NCBI GenBank assembly: GCA_900618425.1
Contig: UZAN01043884.1
Span: 13,941 to 39,043 of the forward strand
Origin: Echinostoma caproni
Lineage: Eukaryota; Platyhelminthes; Trematoda; Plagiorchiida; Echinostomatidae
Direction of reading: 5' to 3'
DNA: 25,103 nucleotides
Shown here piece after piece: positions 1-9,006 of this stretch; positions within the stretch are counted from its first letter, which is position 1; each line of letters begins with the position of its first letter. The position numbers and the translations under genes are program-made. The notes beneath the pieces are model-generated. The model did not search any database. It saw only the letters and a list, made by a program, of their open reading frames with translations, and was not told where the DNA came from.

Positions 1-329
1 CAATTGAGGTCAAGTCCGCTGCATAGAAACGACGGTCGAAACTACAAGACTCCGTCCTCAGCCATTGGTCGACATCAGATCGACCGAAACACAGCGTTTC
101 GAATCGCCCGCAAGTCACGAGTTGCATGATTGCTAAGGTTTGCTGAAGCGATTGTTATTAATGGATGGAAGCCCCTCCCCTGTGTCAGCAAAAAGAACTT
201 TATGTTAGTCTCACCCTACCCTGGTGACATGGTCCTTTTACCTCTCCCTCTTTTGTTTTGTCTGGTTTAATGTATTCTGTTTTACTTTGTTGACATGTTA
301 AAGCCCTATATAAATATTGCATTTTCTGC
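1..329. other. Non-coding left edge, possibly 3' flank of the adjacent LINE
   Basis: No open frame of note is seen. On the minus strand this lies just downstream of the C-terminal part of the LINE reverse transcriptase, so it may be its 3' tail region, but no poly(A) or target duplication was found to mark the end. A pyrimidine-rich run ending in tttctttcag (about 412-424, plus strand) resembles a splice acceptor, but no exon follows it. Confidence 0.3.
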
Positions 330-379
330 AGTATGCACCATGTTGAGATGCAGTGAAATCGACCTGGACATAAATCATG

Positions 380-658
380 CAGTATTGTAATATTGTCTTT
401 TCTTTTGAAATCTTTTTCTTTCAGTCTAGGGATAAGAATCGGGGAGTAGTATAGTCAGCGTGGAAGAATACACGTAATCACAAATTTAAAAATAAAATTA
501 TGTGGTGCGACCAGTTTTCTGAGCATGTTCGCATAACAGGACAGTTTTTGAACTTTTGCGAAAACGTTGAAGACATGAGCAGACCAGGACAGATTATGGG
601 TTAGGGTGACACCAAGGTATTTAACAGATACGGATTTGGACATACTTTGATGGTTCAT
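380..658 (-). pseudogene. LINE post-RT (thumb) fragment
   Basis: The frame reads VKYLGVTLTHNLSWSAHVFN and continues AKVQKLSCYANMLRKL. The KYLGV...LSW block is the conserved start of the thumb region after the RT palm in CR1, Jockey and related LINEs. After a stop near 455, similarity continues in the same frame as LYYSPILIPRLKEKDF and then fades. This is the last recognisable part of the element before its 3' flank. Confidence 0.8.
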
Positions 659-769
659 TCAGGGAGATCAGGGACATTATTATTCAATGAAAGATAACAG
701 TTTTAAGACTAAATGAAACTTCAACGCACTTACTGATTGATTCTAAGTATACAAAATATCAGGTCACAG

Positions 770-900
770 ACTAATTGTGAATTTTATTGAGACTATCCTG
801 GAGAGATATGTAAAACTGTCTGAAATAGACGATGGGCAACCAATCACAATATTATCAGCATACTTACAAGTAATAAAGTGGCTGGGAATGGGGAGATTTC
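770..900 (-). pseudogene. LINE RT catalytic motif, YADD altered to YADN
   Basis: A short minus-strand frame reads KYADNIVIGCPSS, with the YxDD-type tetrad at 862-851. The second of the two adjacent catalytic aspartates is asparagine (codon aat), which in this family would abolish metal binding and polymerisation. It lies about 240 bases downstream of the first catalytic aspartate, as expected after allowing for small indels. Stops appear soon afterwards. Confidence 0.75.
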
Positions 901-959
901 GTATATACATAGGAATCAAAAAGGGGACGAAATAGCACTCTAAAAAACACCGGCTTCAA

Positions 960-1691
960 TATTATTATACGAAGAAGACTGTACCACATTCAGTGAAGTA
1001 AACTGGGTCTTACGGAGGAAGTGGTTGATCAATATATTCACTCTCAGAAAAACGTTCAATAAGCACTGTTCGGTCAAGAGAACCAAAAGCGTTTGTATAA
1101 TCAACAAAAGGGAAAACGAGTGGTACTGACGCCATTGTCTAAGACACAAGCAACAGAATGAACTATATAAGCAACGACGTCAAGTGTGAACAGATGGGGT
1201 TTATAAGCGAATTGTAAAGGGTCATTGGAGTTACACTGGAGTATCATGTGTCGTAGCAAAACATTTTCAAAAGCCTTCAGCAACACAGACGAGCAGACAA
1301 TTGGACGGTATTTAGACGATCTCTTTTTGGGGATTGGTCTGATCCGAGCTGACCTCCAACAATTGGGGATCGTTCCGGCTGAAAAACAAGTACTGAACAA
1401 TTTAGCAATGGGTGTTGAAAGCTGGTCATCGAAAGCTTTCAACAAATGAGGTGCCAATATTTCGGGACCATGAGCTTCGTTGGCCTTGAGTCTCCTCAAA
1501 ACTTGGGGAACCTCGTCCAGAGAAATAGGGTGTATTGCATCATGGGTAGAGAAAGGAGGTGGGAGGGGGCTAGCAGGCAGGTACAGAAACAAGTTGACGG
1601 TTAAGTGCCTGAACGTTGGGACAAGAAGTGATGCGTGAGCCACAGAGGTTTCGTAATGTAGTCCACATTTCACGATAGCTTTTATTACCAA
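960..1691 (-). pseudogene. LINE reverse transcriptase, finger and palm part
   Basis: The 196-residue frame (1691-1101) carries typical non-LTR RT blocks: SLDEVPQVLRRLKANEAHGP (residues about 57-76), RIRPIPKKRSSKYRPIVCSS (about 116-135) followed by VLLKAFENVLLRHM, and DPLQFAYKPHLFTLDVVAYI (about 157-176). It ends at a stop near 1101. The palm continues one frame over, where FVDYTNAFGSLDR encodes the block with the first catalytic aspartate (codon 1102-1100), followed by a stop at 1012-1010. A single-base frameshift therefore separates the fingers from the first aspartate. The family reaction is target-primed reverse transcription of LINE RNA; this copy is dead. Confidence 0.85.
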
Positions 1692-1699
1692 AAACAGTA

Positions 1700-2011
1700 T
1701 TAACGTGCATTCCGTTCAGGTGTCTTACTTACTTCAGCGGTAATCAGCACATAGAGCTCTGTTACGCTTTCTGGCCATGTGAGCCGCCTCTTTAGCCCGA
1801 CGGAGTCGCTTAAGGAACGGGGGGAGGAAAACCTATCGGTTCGTACGTCAATAGTTTCAACAGGGTAACAGTAGTCATAGCAGAACGTAAGATAGTCGGT
1901 AAGATATTTACAAGACAAAGGCAGCTGATTATTGGAGAACACAGGAAAGTTAATGGTATTTAAGTAGTACTGGTTAAGTCCCACAGTCTGGTCAAAGTCT
2001 CTGGAGAACAA
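1700..2011 (-). pseudogene. LINE EN-RT linker fragment
   Basis: This 103-residue open stretch lies between the endonuclease and reverse transcriptase pieces on the same strand. It has no catalytic motif. The C-terminal third is basic (TDRFSSPRSLSDSVGLKRRL), as is usual for the poorly conserved linker that precedes the RT domain in CR1/Jockey-type ORF2 proteins. The call rests on position and length rather than on a recognised domain. Confidence 0.5.
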
Positions 2012-2171
2012 TTTCTTTTCCGTAGAGTACGAGAGGTAGGTCTGGTATGAAAGCAGTGGTTAGATTTACAGTATATCTCGGGGGGGTTGGAAGAATGGTA
2101 CAGTGAACAGAAGTGCTAACTGGGACTCGTTTAAGAAAGTGAATCATATTAGACTATTTACATAAATGTCA

Positions 2172-2369
2172 TCAAAAAAGGCATTGATACGGGTTGGAAA
2201 ATGGACAGGGTTCACTAAACCCTAGAGTAGTTACAGAAGAACTATCAAAGCGATTAAAGTCACCAGTGCCAATACACGAAGACTGGCCAATACAACTGGT
2301 GAATTGTGTTACCATAGCATCGGGAAATCGTGTTGCATTGTTTCTGTTGCACCAGATTCTGGACGTCAT
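2172..2369 (-). pseudogene. LINE endonuclease fragment (EEP family)
   Basis: The 65-residue open stretch contains GTGDFNRFDSSSVTTLGF about halfway along. The GDFN tetrad is the core metal and substrate-binding motif of the apurinic-like endonuclease domain (exonuclease-endonuclease-phosphatase fold) that nicks target DNA for LINE insertion. Only this central part is readable; the N-terminal and C-terminal halves of the domain are missing or scrambled by stops. Its position just 5' (on the minus strand) of the RT pieces matches the EN-RT order in LINE ORF2. The plus-strand open frame over the same bases is a shadow. Confidence 0.75.
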
Positions 2370-2579
2370 CGATTTTTCCCCACAAGTGAGCTAGTGCTAG
2401 TCGAAAAAATGGTCGGAATCGTCATTCTGTTGATAGAACTTCACCTGACCGAAACCCACCAGCCAGCGCGATGCTTATTATTGGTGAACTTGATATCTAT
2501 TTCCTAATCGTTTGTAACTATTGATCACGGAATAAGAAAACGCTAAAATTCCAATGTCATTCACAAAAACACAGAAGGA

Positions 2580-2876
2580 TTGCATAATTTAGCAAATGTA
2601 GATCATCATTTGACCTTGATGAATTGGTGTATACGTGCACGGTCAAGAAAAGCCACTGAAAAAGACATAAATAGGTGTATAATTTTCGACAAGCGCGGTC
2701 GAAATTCAAAAGAACAACTGTGTGACCACCTAGTAGCAGGCACAAATGATTTGACATTCCAATGGAAGTTGCTGAAGAAGAAGAATCTAACGTTCGCAGA
2801 GTCACAGAAGATTTGTGAACAACATGATGATCTGATACATGCGACTTCCAGTGAAACAGTCACCTTATTCCCAAGG
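2580..2876 (+). pseudogene. Gypsy-like gag fragment
   Basis: A 99-codon frame ends at a stop at 2877. Its second half, KEQLCDHLVAGTNDLTFQWK and then LLKKKNLTFAESQKICEQHD, has the pattern of a retrotransposon gag C-terminal region: a short helix pair, then the segment leading into a Ser/Thr-rich linker before the zinc knuckle. The sequence continues after a frame change in the next feature, overlapping by about 40 bases. The N-terminal gag is not visible upstream. Confidence 0.65.
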
Positions 2877-3252
2877 TAGAAAACGAGACCAATCCAACCT
2901 CCAGTGGCCAAGCACACACCGAAGCCACCACATGACCCCTTCGGCAATGACAACCACATCAACCCTTGTCTGTCATATGGAGCTTACCACTTGCGCTCCA
3001 TTTGTGGATTCCAACAATACCAAGTGTCATGCGTACGGGAAAACTGGTCACTTACGGAGAGCGTGCAAACAACCCTGTTGCAATCTCGCACAGCCACCAG
3101 GTGAAAATGACACAAGCCTTGTGCTCTCTCTCTCTCTACGACCCGAAAGTCAATGTGCCCAATACCTATACCAAGATGTGACACTACAGTCGGGCACGAT
3201 GCACAAATACATTATTGACACAGGAAACACGGATTCTATCATTTTCCACTGA
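2839..3252 (+). pseudogene. Gypsy-like nucleocapsid knuckle and protease start
   Basis: The 137-codon frame begins with a Ser/Thr/His-rich linker, then has CHAYGKTGHLRRAC (3025-3066), a CCHC zinc knuckle whose second cysteine is tyrosine. At its end it has YIIDTGNTDS; DTG at 3217-3225 is the active-site triad of a retropepsin-like aspartic protease. The frame stops at 3250-3252 and protease similarity passes to the overlapping frame that follows. The knuckle would bind element RNA and the protease would cut the polyprotein; the lost cysteine and frameshift show decay. A (TC)n run near 3123-3138 may reflect slippage in this stretch. Confidence 0.75.
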
Positions 3253-3583
3253 AGTGCTTCGGTCGATCTGTCCCCAAGCCGAAATCCTTTCAACATCTGT
3301 GCGAATCCTTGCTGGGACTGGAAGCAAAATGCCATTGATGGGTGAGGTTTCACTGATGGTGCACTCCACAGAAAAACGCTTTGTTCCCATACGCTTCTTA
3401 ATCGCCACAAGTATTCCATCCATACTTGGCTTAGCCTCCATGCGTGCGTTGAACCATTCCGTGTTACTTCGTACGAGCATTGCGCCCAATGTGCATGTTC
3501 ATCTGCAGCGCTTGATCCTGAAATGTTCCAAAAATACTGAAGGCAGCCAGCCACATTGGAAGTTGAAGGTGAGCCGATCTTCA
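3215..3583 (+). pseudogene. Gypsy-like protease, C-terminal part
   Basis: This frame takes over from the DTG-containing frame. It reads GTGSKMPLMGEVSLMVHSTE and later RFLIATSIPSILGLASMRAL. The hydrophobic PSILGL block is the usual second conserved motif of retropepsin-like proteases, where ILG replaces the hydrophobic-Gly motif near the end of the fold. It ends at a stop near 3584, while the connector to RT resumes in another frame from 3571. Together with the preceding entry it covers about one protease domain split by a frameshift. Confidence 0.7.
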
Positions 3584-3675
3584 TGAAAGAGCGTGCAATC
3601 CCATATGATCAACATGAAGGTGTATTGAAAGTCGCTGAGTAGATGGAGCGTGATTGCATCATCACTGTTGGGACG
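3571..3675 (+). pseudogene. Gypsy-like connector into reverse transcriptase
   Basis: The frame reads EPIFMKERAIPYD and, after a few residues, a TAG stop (3640-3642) followed by MERDCIITVGT. This matches the segment just before RT in gypsy pol, where a basic RxxPY block precedes the KxxxDG catalytic-fold entry. The coding similarity stops abruptly at about 3675, where unrelated sequence begins, and picks up again at 4251. Confidence 0.7.
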
Positions 3676-3697
3676 AAGATCAATGCCATTCGTCCCA
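3669..3697. repeat. Perfect 9-bp inverted repeat at the insertion junction
   Basis: tgggacgaa (3669-3677) is the exact reverse complement of ttcgtccca (3689-3697), with an 11-base loop. It straddles the point where gypsy RT coding similarity is lost. It could be part of the end of the inserted sequence or a chance hairpin. Confidence 0.6.
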
Positions 3698-4250
3698 CGA
3701 TAAGCCCACACTGTGAACAAAATCGAACATTCTCACAATACATTCGACCCTAGTAAGGGTCATCGAGGATCAATAATAATGTCGCAGAGATTATTCGTTA
3801 ATATTGCTTCTCATGACAATATTCACTCAGTTCGTCCGTCTGATTCATGGTTTATGGCCGGTTGGACTTTGCTCACTGTGTATTTCATTAGTACATTCGT
3901 CTTCTTACATTGATCGATGCTGTTATGAATTGCATATACGCCTCAGAGTAAAACCTGTAAATGGACTCGTGACTGGTGTTTTTGGGAGGCTTGAGGGATC
4001 GATAACCGACCCTGCGTTCTGTGTTTCGCTTAGGTAGCTTCTGCTCCTAGAACTATCATCCGCTCACGGACTTGGTGCTAGTCTGCTGTTTCCGTGTTCC
4101 CGTGTGCTACTATTGTTACTGTGCTATATCTTCTGTTCTTGACATTTGTGGTATTCACCTGAGGCATAGTGCTGTGCGACGAAGATAACGTATATAAGCG
4201 GAGTGAAATACAACAGTTTAGCCCGCATAACAATCACTCGTCTCACATCA
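3676..4250. mobile_element. About 570-bp insertion in the gypsy RT, possible solo LTR
   Basis: Coding similarity to gypsy pol breaks at about 3675 and resumes in register at 4251 without an obvious loss of residues, so this block looks inserted. It has no coding signal. The stretch 3712-4247 begins TGTG and ends CACA, the terminal dinucleotide pattern of many LTRs, and contains tatataag at about 4190. About 536 bp is an ordinary LTR length. No matching second LTR is in the window and no clear target-site duplication was found, so a MITE or other small element is equally possible. Confidence 0.35.
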
Positions 4251-4611
4251 CGCGCGTGGGCAACACCAATTGTGGTAGACAAAAAATGGACGGTAAAACA
4301 CCACGGATTTGCGGTGACTATCAACTGACCCTGAACCTGCAATGGCGAAAGTGTGCAGCCAACAACCTGACACCAGAAGAGTTCATGAAACCGTTGCATG
4401 GCATCACATGCTTTTCAAACACTGACTTGGCAGTTGCATACCTTCAAATCCCAGTCGTTCCGGTTTGCCGACACTTCACTACTAACAACAAGCGGTCGGG
4501 ATTGCATCAATACAATACAAGTTTGGTCTCCACACGTCATCAGGCATAATCCGAGCAGCCATTGACGAAGTCATTCATGGACTCGATTTGATTACTCGTC
4601 ATCGCGGTTAA
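4251..4611 (+). pseudogene. Gypsy-like reverse transcriptase, N-terminal half
   Basis: Three frames together cover the RT fingers and first palm part. Frame one (4251-4286) reads RAWATPIVVDKK. Frame two (from 4289, after a two-base shift) reads DGKTPRICGDYQLTLN and then LHGITCFSNTDLAVAYLQIP, in which the TDL aspartate is the first catalytic residue. Frame three (4510-4611) reads IQYKFGLHTSSGII and IDEVIHGLDLITRHRG, then a stop at 4609-4611. The next expected block, with YxDD, is absent, so the copy ends inside the palm. The family polymerises cDNA from element RNA; this copy is inactive. Confidence 0.88.
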
Positions 4612-7159
4612 GTTAATATCAGCCGTGTTTCTCTTATTTCTTTAAACTCGCGGATCACAAAATTGTGTAATTTCTATGTGAGAATTTCCCTCATAACATA
4701 CTCAATGACCCCAGTCATCCACTCAAACCCCGATTTATTTGCTTGCCGTTCCCACTAAACAAACCGATCGAATTGCCCCTGCTTAGCCTCGCACATTAAC
4801 ATTTATTGCAATTCAATCGTGTGTCATCTGGTTCGTATTCTTACTGACCAGATGAAGATCCGAAACAAACTGTTTTCAAGCCTACAAAGATGAACTTCAA
4901 GTTTTATGGTTATTTTACATGACCTTTTTCATTTCTGATCCCGCTGTAACGGATGAACACATTTTGGTAAACTGAAATATAAACATAGTTGCCTGTGCAA
5001 ATTAGTACAACACAATGTAATACCACACGTATCACACTCGCTCCCTTGAACAGCGAATGATGCCCCCAGAACGCAAAATCGGTCTGTCCAGATGATGTGT
5101 TGGTCTGGACAATGAAGCCAGGTGGGGCATAGCGGAGCGGGGGTTGAAATTCGGATTTGACCATATCAGTGCCACATAACAACACAATTTGCTCACCAAC
5201 ACTTCATACAGAAACGAAACGTGCATTTGGGTCAAACACTTTTTTTTCGTCCAGTTGATGAAAAAAGCCATTATGAAAAGCAAAATTTCAAGTCGGACAG
5301 AATTCACCCATAATTGCTCACTAATGGACCGGACCCCATCACACATTTAGACGCGTTAGGACGATAATTTATTTTCCAATCGTTGTACAAAATAAGCAGC
5401 TTCTTTCTTTCTTACGAAGAATTGACAATGGTGTATCGAATGCAAGCGATCATTGGATCAAAGTATATCTGTGGACTTGAACGGAGACTAACACCACTGT
5501 CTGCATTGAATACGAATCCGATGTATGTCCCGCCGAACCGATTAGTTGATGAACTTATTTTGAAACCTCACCCTTTCTCATACACCCCAATTTGGCAAAG
5601 AAACGTCTGCGAACAACACTTCCAGCCCCCAGAGATCTCATCATCAATACCATTATCCATAGTAACGGTGTTTTTTTTAGTATAGCTCTTTCTCTTTCAC
5701 AAATGGGCGAAATTGATAGAAGTCTTTCACAAGTTATTGATTGGGAAATGGATTCGCTCATTTGTTGTAGAATCTCTCCCCAAATCACTCGGCCAGATTG
5801 TGCTATGGCGAGTTACACTCTGACAGAATGGGAGGCAATAGGGTGCTCATGATGTTTAGCATTGGGAAACTGCAAATTGATGAACGTTGACACGGACATT
5901 GCTTGAATTGGTCCCGCTTGTCCATTACTGAAATACCAGTTTTCTTATGTGATCATCGAATACTTACTGCGGCATCGGATCTCAGCTTCTTCATAGGAGG
6001 GTTTATCTCAGAAGTGTGCTTTCGTTTCCATCGGTCGCAAAAAATGCTATATATAGTCTGGCTTGTGAATCCGAACGATTTGACATATGTGGTCGAACAC
6101 AACAGTTCAGTTGCAGGCAATGGAACTTACAGGAAGCTGCGGTATTTAGCAGAAATTTGCCCAGCGCAGTTCCCGGGGAATTGCGCTGAAACAGGCACGT
6201 TTGACGTACACGGTCAGAACGGGACGATTCCGCTGTTAACTAGAGCGTGCAAGGTTCAACCGATTGAGACAGGTTTGATACTTTTGAAACGAGTGGTTAC
6301 AGTCCCATGAGTATTGTCCGATGGGAGTAAAATTCTGCACATCATTTTACATTCTCTCAAATTGGTGCTTGTCTTCACGAACCCCGTAAGAAAGGGGATC
6401 GCAACTGTGTTCAATTCACTTCGTTAGGAAACCCAATTCGTGTTCGGTGCACTGGAAACGTTTAAATCGAACTGACCGATTCCGTTTAACAGCATAATTA
6501 ATTAGAGTTTGACAAAATTTGGGAAATCAGAAGCGGAGTAGAGGGGGGGAGCAAATCACTGGCTTATCCCGTGTAGTCTGAATAATTTCGCTGCATTTAT
6601 TAGGCATATTGTTATGAACGAATTCCAACCGCCACACTATGCACCGTGATCTAGGGCCTGTAATCCAACACAAGAAATCAGAACACACAAGACAGCGTGC
6701 GGATCCGAATCGGGTTAACGATTTAATGAATGATCGTGAGAGTACATCAGCCGATTGAACGATGACCTAAAACTAGGTCAAGCTGGTGGTGCATGGACAA
6801 AACGGATTGGAGGAGTATTAGTCAGTGTCTGTCCTGAATAGCTGTGTCACATAATTGGAAGATCAATGGCAACTGATAGATGAATGCATACGTAGCAAAT
6901 ACGCCTATTGCAGTTTAGGCAAGCATTGTTATGATAGAAGTGGTGTGATTGGGTGCTGACGGGGGGAAGGTGAAACACTACGCAGAACTATAGAACAAAG
7001 AGAACAGGTTTTGTGCCGCGAGGTTTTGATGTTCAAAGTTTTAAGATGGGTGATTGAACAATGCTAACGTTTATCATGTCGCACAGAATTATAACAGCAT
7101 TTTTCGGACAATTTTACAAATAGGAAGCAACAAATAATAATAATAAAATGCATAATCAC
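4612..7159. other. No recognised gene or repeat
   Basis: Several open frames of 77-135 codons occur on both strands (for example minus 4910-5185 and plus 5903-6310), but their lengths are within what chance gives in 25 kb and none shows a domain. The plus frame at 5903-6310 starts at TTG; its first ATG is near 6044, close to a TATA-like tatatatag, and it has two possible N-glycosylation sites. From about 6608 the text (tgttatgaac...) is of the mixed, stop-rich kind seen in LTRs and may be another repeat, but nothing in the window confirms it. Confidence 0.4.
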
Positions 7160-7318
7160 TTAGATAGTTTTTGAAGTATTAAGTTTTTTCAATGCTTTCT
7201 CTGGCTGCGATTTTAATGATTTAAATGTAGGAGTACCCACAACATTGGAGGGAAGAGAATTTCGTACACCGCACACTCCAACAGAAAACGAGTGATGCCA
7301 GTAAACTATAACCTTTTC
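7160..7318 (-). pseudogene. LINE C-terminal fragment, second element
   Basis: The minus-strand frame reads HHSFSVGVCGVRNSLPSNVV and continues GTPTFKSLKSQ, ending at TAA (7162-7160). The FSxRV...WNSLP...V.AP....FK pattern is the common C-terminus of CR1- and Jockey-like LINE proteins in animals; here the tryptophan is arginine. The TAA is probably the natural end of the protein. It is the downstream partner of the fragment at 8886-9006 on the same strand; what lies between is the 21-bp-array insertion. About 100 residues expected between the two pieces are not seen. Confidence 0.7.
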
Positions 7319-7328
7319 ATGTCAAGTT

Positions 7329-7454
7329 GTCCCAGTATCATACCATGTTGTCTGGGAATCATTTCAAACTGTCACCGAATTATTTCAAGCTGTCTTGCGA
7401 GTATTTTAGGCTGTCCTGCGATTATTTCAAGCTGTCCCCAGATTATTTCAAGCT
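7329..7454 (+). repeat. Tandem array of six 21-bp units
   Basis: Six successive units begin with gtc at 7329, 7350, 7371, 7392, 7413 and 7434, an exact 21-base period; a partial unit precedes (7321-7328) and the start of a seventh follows. A representative unit is gtcctgcgattatttcaagc plus t. Because 21 is divisible by three, the array translates as a 7-residue repeat (for example SCPQIIS), which explains the 101-codon open frame at 7292-7597; that frame is not a gene. Confidence 0.9.
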
Positions 7455-8825
7455 GTCACATTGACCTCACAGGTGCTGAGAAGCCTCCCAGCGATGACCG
7501 GATGACTACCATGCAACTCCGATTTCACTACCTCCCGTTAAAGTGCGGGGGTCGGTTGTGGGATGGGTTTCGGTCAATCACACCTCAATTCCCATGAAAT
7601 ACATATCGATCGTTTATCGTGCTAGTGCGCGTACGCCTCTGTATGTCTATTGTGTGCTTGTTCCCCTCCGCTGATACCAATGAATCATGCGCGATCAACG
7701 CTTGAGCCAATACAGTGCGATTGCTCCATCGTCTCGTCCCTCTCATCCGTGACCTTAAACAGGTACATTCCTTCTTACCCTTTCTGTCATCTGATCATAT
7801 TCCGCGATCTGTGACACTCAGAATCCCTCACCCCAACACGATACTGGCTGATTACCGACTTGTACGTTTTGTAATGCTCTTGTTGTTACGCCCAGTCCAT
7901 CCGAGTGCCGATGGCACTCCTGCTGCACAGCCAAAGTTCACTGCGTCTGCCTGAGACTCACGGCTGTAAAAAAGGTGTGGTTTCTCGCCCGGGTTAGCTG
8001 GGCAAGTACCAGGGCCCTTGTTACGGCTGAACCATTCAGCCGATCAATAAATCAACTCGATGGGTCGTGTGATTTTCGGGCCGGCCGAGGAGGAGGATAG
8101 GTTACGAATCCGATGCTGCCTAAATGTTGATAGATGATCACAAGAGAACGCATTCGAGAACCCAGATGTGTATAAATATTATTCAACATGTATCTATGAT
8201 TTACTCGAAAGTGCTCAATTATGAGGATTTCGGAATAAAAAATGATGCTTTTTTCTTTGGAAAATTAGTTGGATCCTATTGTGTGAAAACCGGAGCTGCA
8301 GCTAGCCAGACAGTTGTGCGTGTTATGCGTCACCTAATGACTGTCAGTTTTCATAAGTCTGAAAGGAAAGTAGTGAAGCAGTTATAGTGTATTTATATTC
8401 TTTTAACCGTGTCATTAGTCCCACAGAACACATTGAGAACGACAGCATGGCGAACAAGCTCGTTTTCAGTTATTCGTAACCATACCATTACATAACATTA
8501 AGTATGACTAACAATAAAAACTAAACAGGGGATGAGAAAACTCGAGTTCTAATCATTCAGCTGTAGCTCCGATCATGCGTGCGTGTGTTTATGCTCTTGA
8601 TCGTCTGCATCGAACCTTGTAAATCTTTCGGAACGCACCTGCCACATCTACTGAGTGATTTGACTCAACGAGATGCGAACACACCACGCTCGTAATTGCC
8701 CTAATCGTTCCAGTCCTCAGAGAAGTCGGTTGGTGTTCGCAAACGGGATCGGATAAGCGCCTGGTCGTGTGGCAATGTACCCTGTCCCGCAGGAACAGGT
8801 GAATGAATAGACACAGAATGAGGAC

Positions 8826-8877
8826 AGCCTAAAATACTCGCAGGACAGCTTGAAATAATTCGGGGACAGTTTGAAAT
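8826..8877 (-). repeat. Inverted partner of the 21-bp array
   Basis: On the minus strand two full 21-bp units (8867-8847 and 8846-8826) are preceded by ten bases of another. They match units at 7361-7412 in the same order, including the variant unit with tattttagg, with 50 of 52 positions identical. The arrays are therefore copies of one another, not independent expansions. Confidence 0.9.
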
Positions 8878-8885
8878 GTGTTCCA

Positions 8886-9006
8886 GAACGTTCCTGTCGC
8901 GGTTCAATAATGGATTCCACATTTGAAGGGAGTATTTCGTCAGTAGTCGAATGAACGCGGTCAGAAGCGTGAGCACAAAGCTAACTCGAAATACCCAAAA
9001 TCTAGT
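8886..9006 (-). pseudogene. LINE post-RT fragment, second element
   Basis: The minus-strand frame reads TRFWVFRVSFVLTLLTAFIR and then KYSLQMWNPLLNRDRNVLEH. The pattern of a basic leader, xFVRP...EY...W.P.L..D...LE is the conserved block after the thumb in CR1/Jockey-like LINE proteins. A TAA lies just upstream (about 9009-9007), so the rest of the RT is not readable here. Downstream on the minus strand the frame runs directly into the 21-bp array at about 8885. Confidence 0.7.

Larger units (their letters stand above)
330..2480 (-). mobile_element. Decayed CR1/Jockey-like non-LTR retrotransposon (LINE)
   Basis: Read on the minus strand, protein fragments come in the correct order for a non-LTR retrotransposon ORF2: an endonuclease piece with GDFN (2369-2172), a linker (2011-1700), reverse transcriptase fingers and palm (1691-960), the YxDD-type active site (865-845) and the post-RT region (658 to about 380). 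Each piece sits in a different frame or is broken by stops, so the copy cannot make a working protein. Element ends are estimates, since no tail or target-site duplication was identified. The assignment to the CR1/Jockey side rests on the RT signature and the GDFN endonuclease; the exact clade is not resolved. It directly abuts the plus-strand gypsy remnant. Confidence 0.85.
2556..4611 (+). mobile_element. Decayed Ty3/gypsy-like LTR retrotransposon, gag to mid-RT
   Basis: Plus-strand fragments follow the gypsy gag-pol order: gag C-terminal part and nucleocapsid knuckle, aspartic protease, connector and reverse transcriptase. There are at least five frame changes or stops and a roughly 570-base insertion between the connector and the RT. 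Similarity ends at 4608, immediately before the expected second RT catalytic motif (YxDD), so RNase H, integrase and a 3' LTR are absent. No 5' LTR was recognised between this element and the LINE that ends at about 2480. The remnant is old and cannot move by itself. Confidence 0.85.
7321..8885. mobile_element. Candidate insertion bounded by inverted 21-bp arrays
   Basis: This 1.57-kb block separates two minus-strand pieces of one LINE type. Each edge carries a tandem array of the same 21-bp unit in opposite orientation: 7361-7417 and the reverse complement of 8821-8877 differ at only two of 57 positions. Arrayed inverted ends with a non-coding middle are known from some MULE, foldback and other non-autonomous DNA transposons. 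The interior (7455-8820) holds no domain: the open frames at 7715-7954 and 8124-8387 are unrecognised, and aataaa occurs near 8046. No target-site duplication was identified, and the missing LINE residues mean simple insertion is not proven. Confidence 0.45.

Noticed and set aside
4910..5185. Minus-strand 91-codon open frame
   Set aside because: Part of it looks protein-like, but there is no recognised family, no clear splice sites and the length is within chance.
5903..6310. 135-codon open frame with two N-glycosylation sites
   Set aside because: Starts at TTG, no domain, and a run of this length is expected about once by chance in a window of this size.
7329..7454. CRISPR array
   Set aside because: The 21-bp units are contiguous with no unique spacers, and the context is eukaryotic.
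7292..7597. 101-codon Cys-rich open frame as a gene
   Set aside because: It is the 21-bp tandem array, whose period keeps the frame open.
8124..8387. Plus-strand 87-codon open frame
   Set aside because: No motif; lies inside the candidate inserted block and within chance length.
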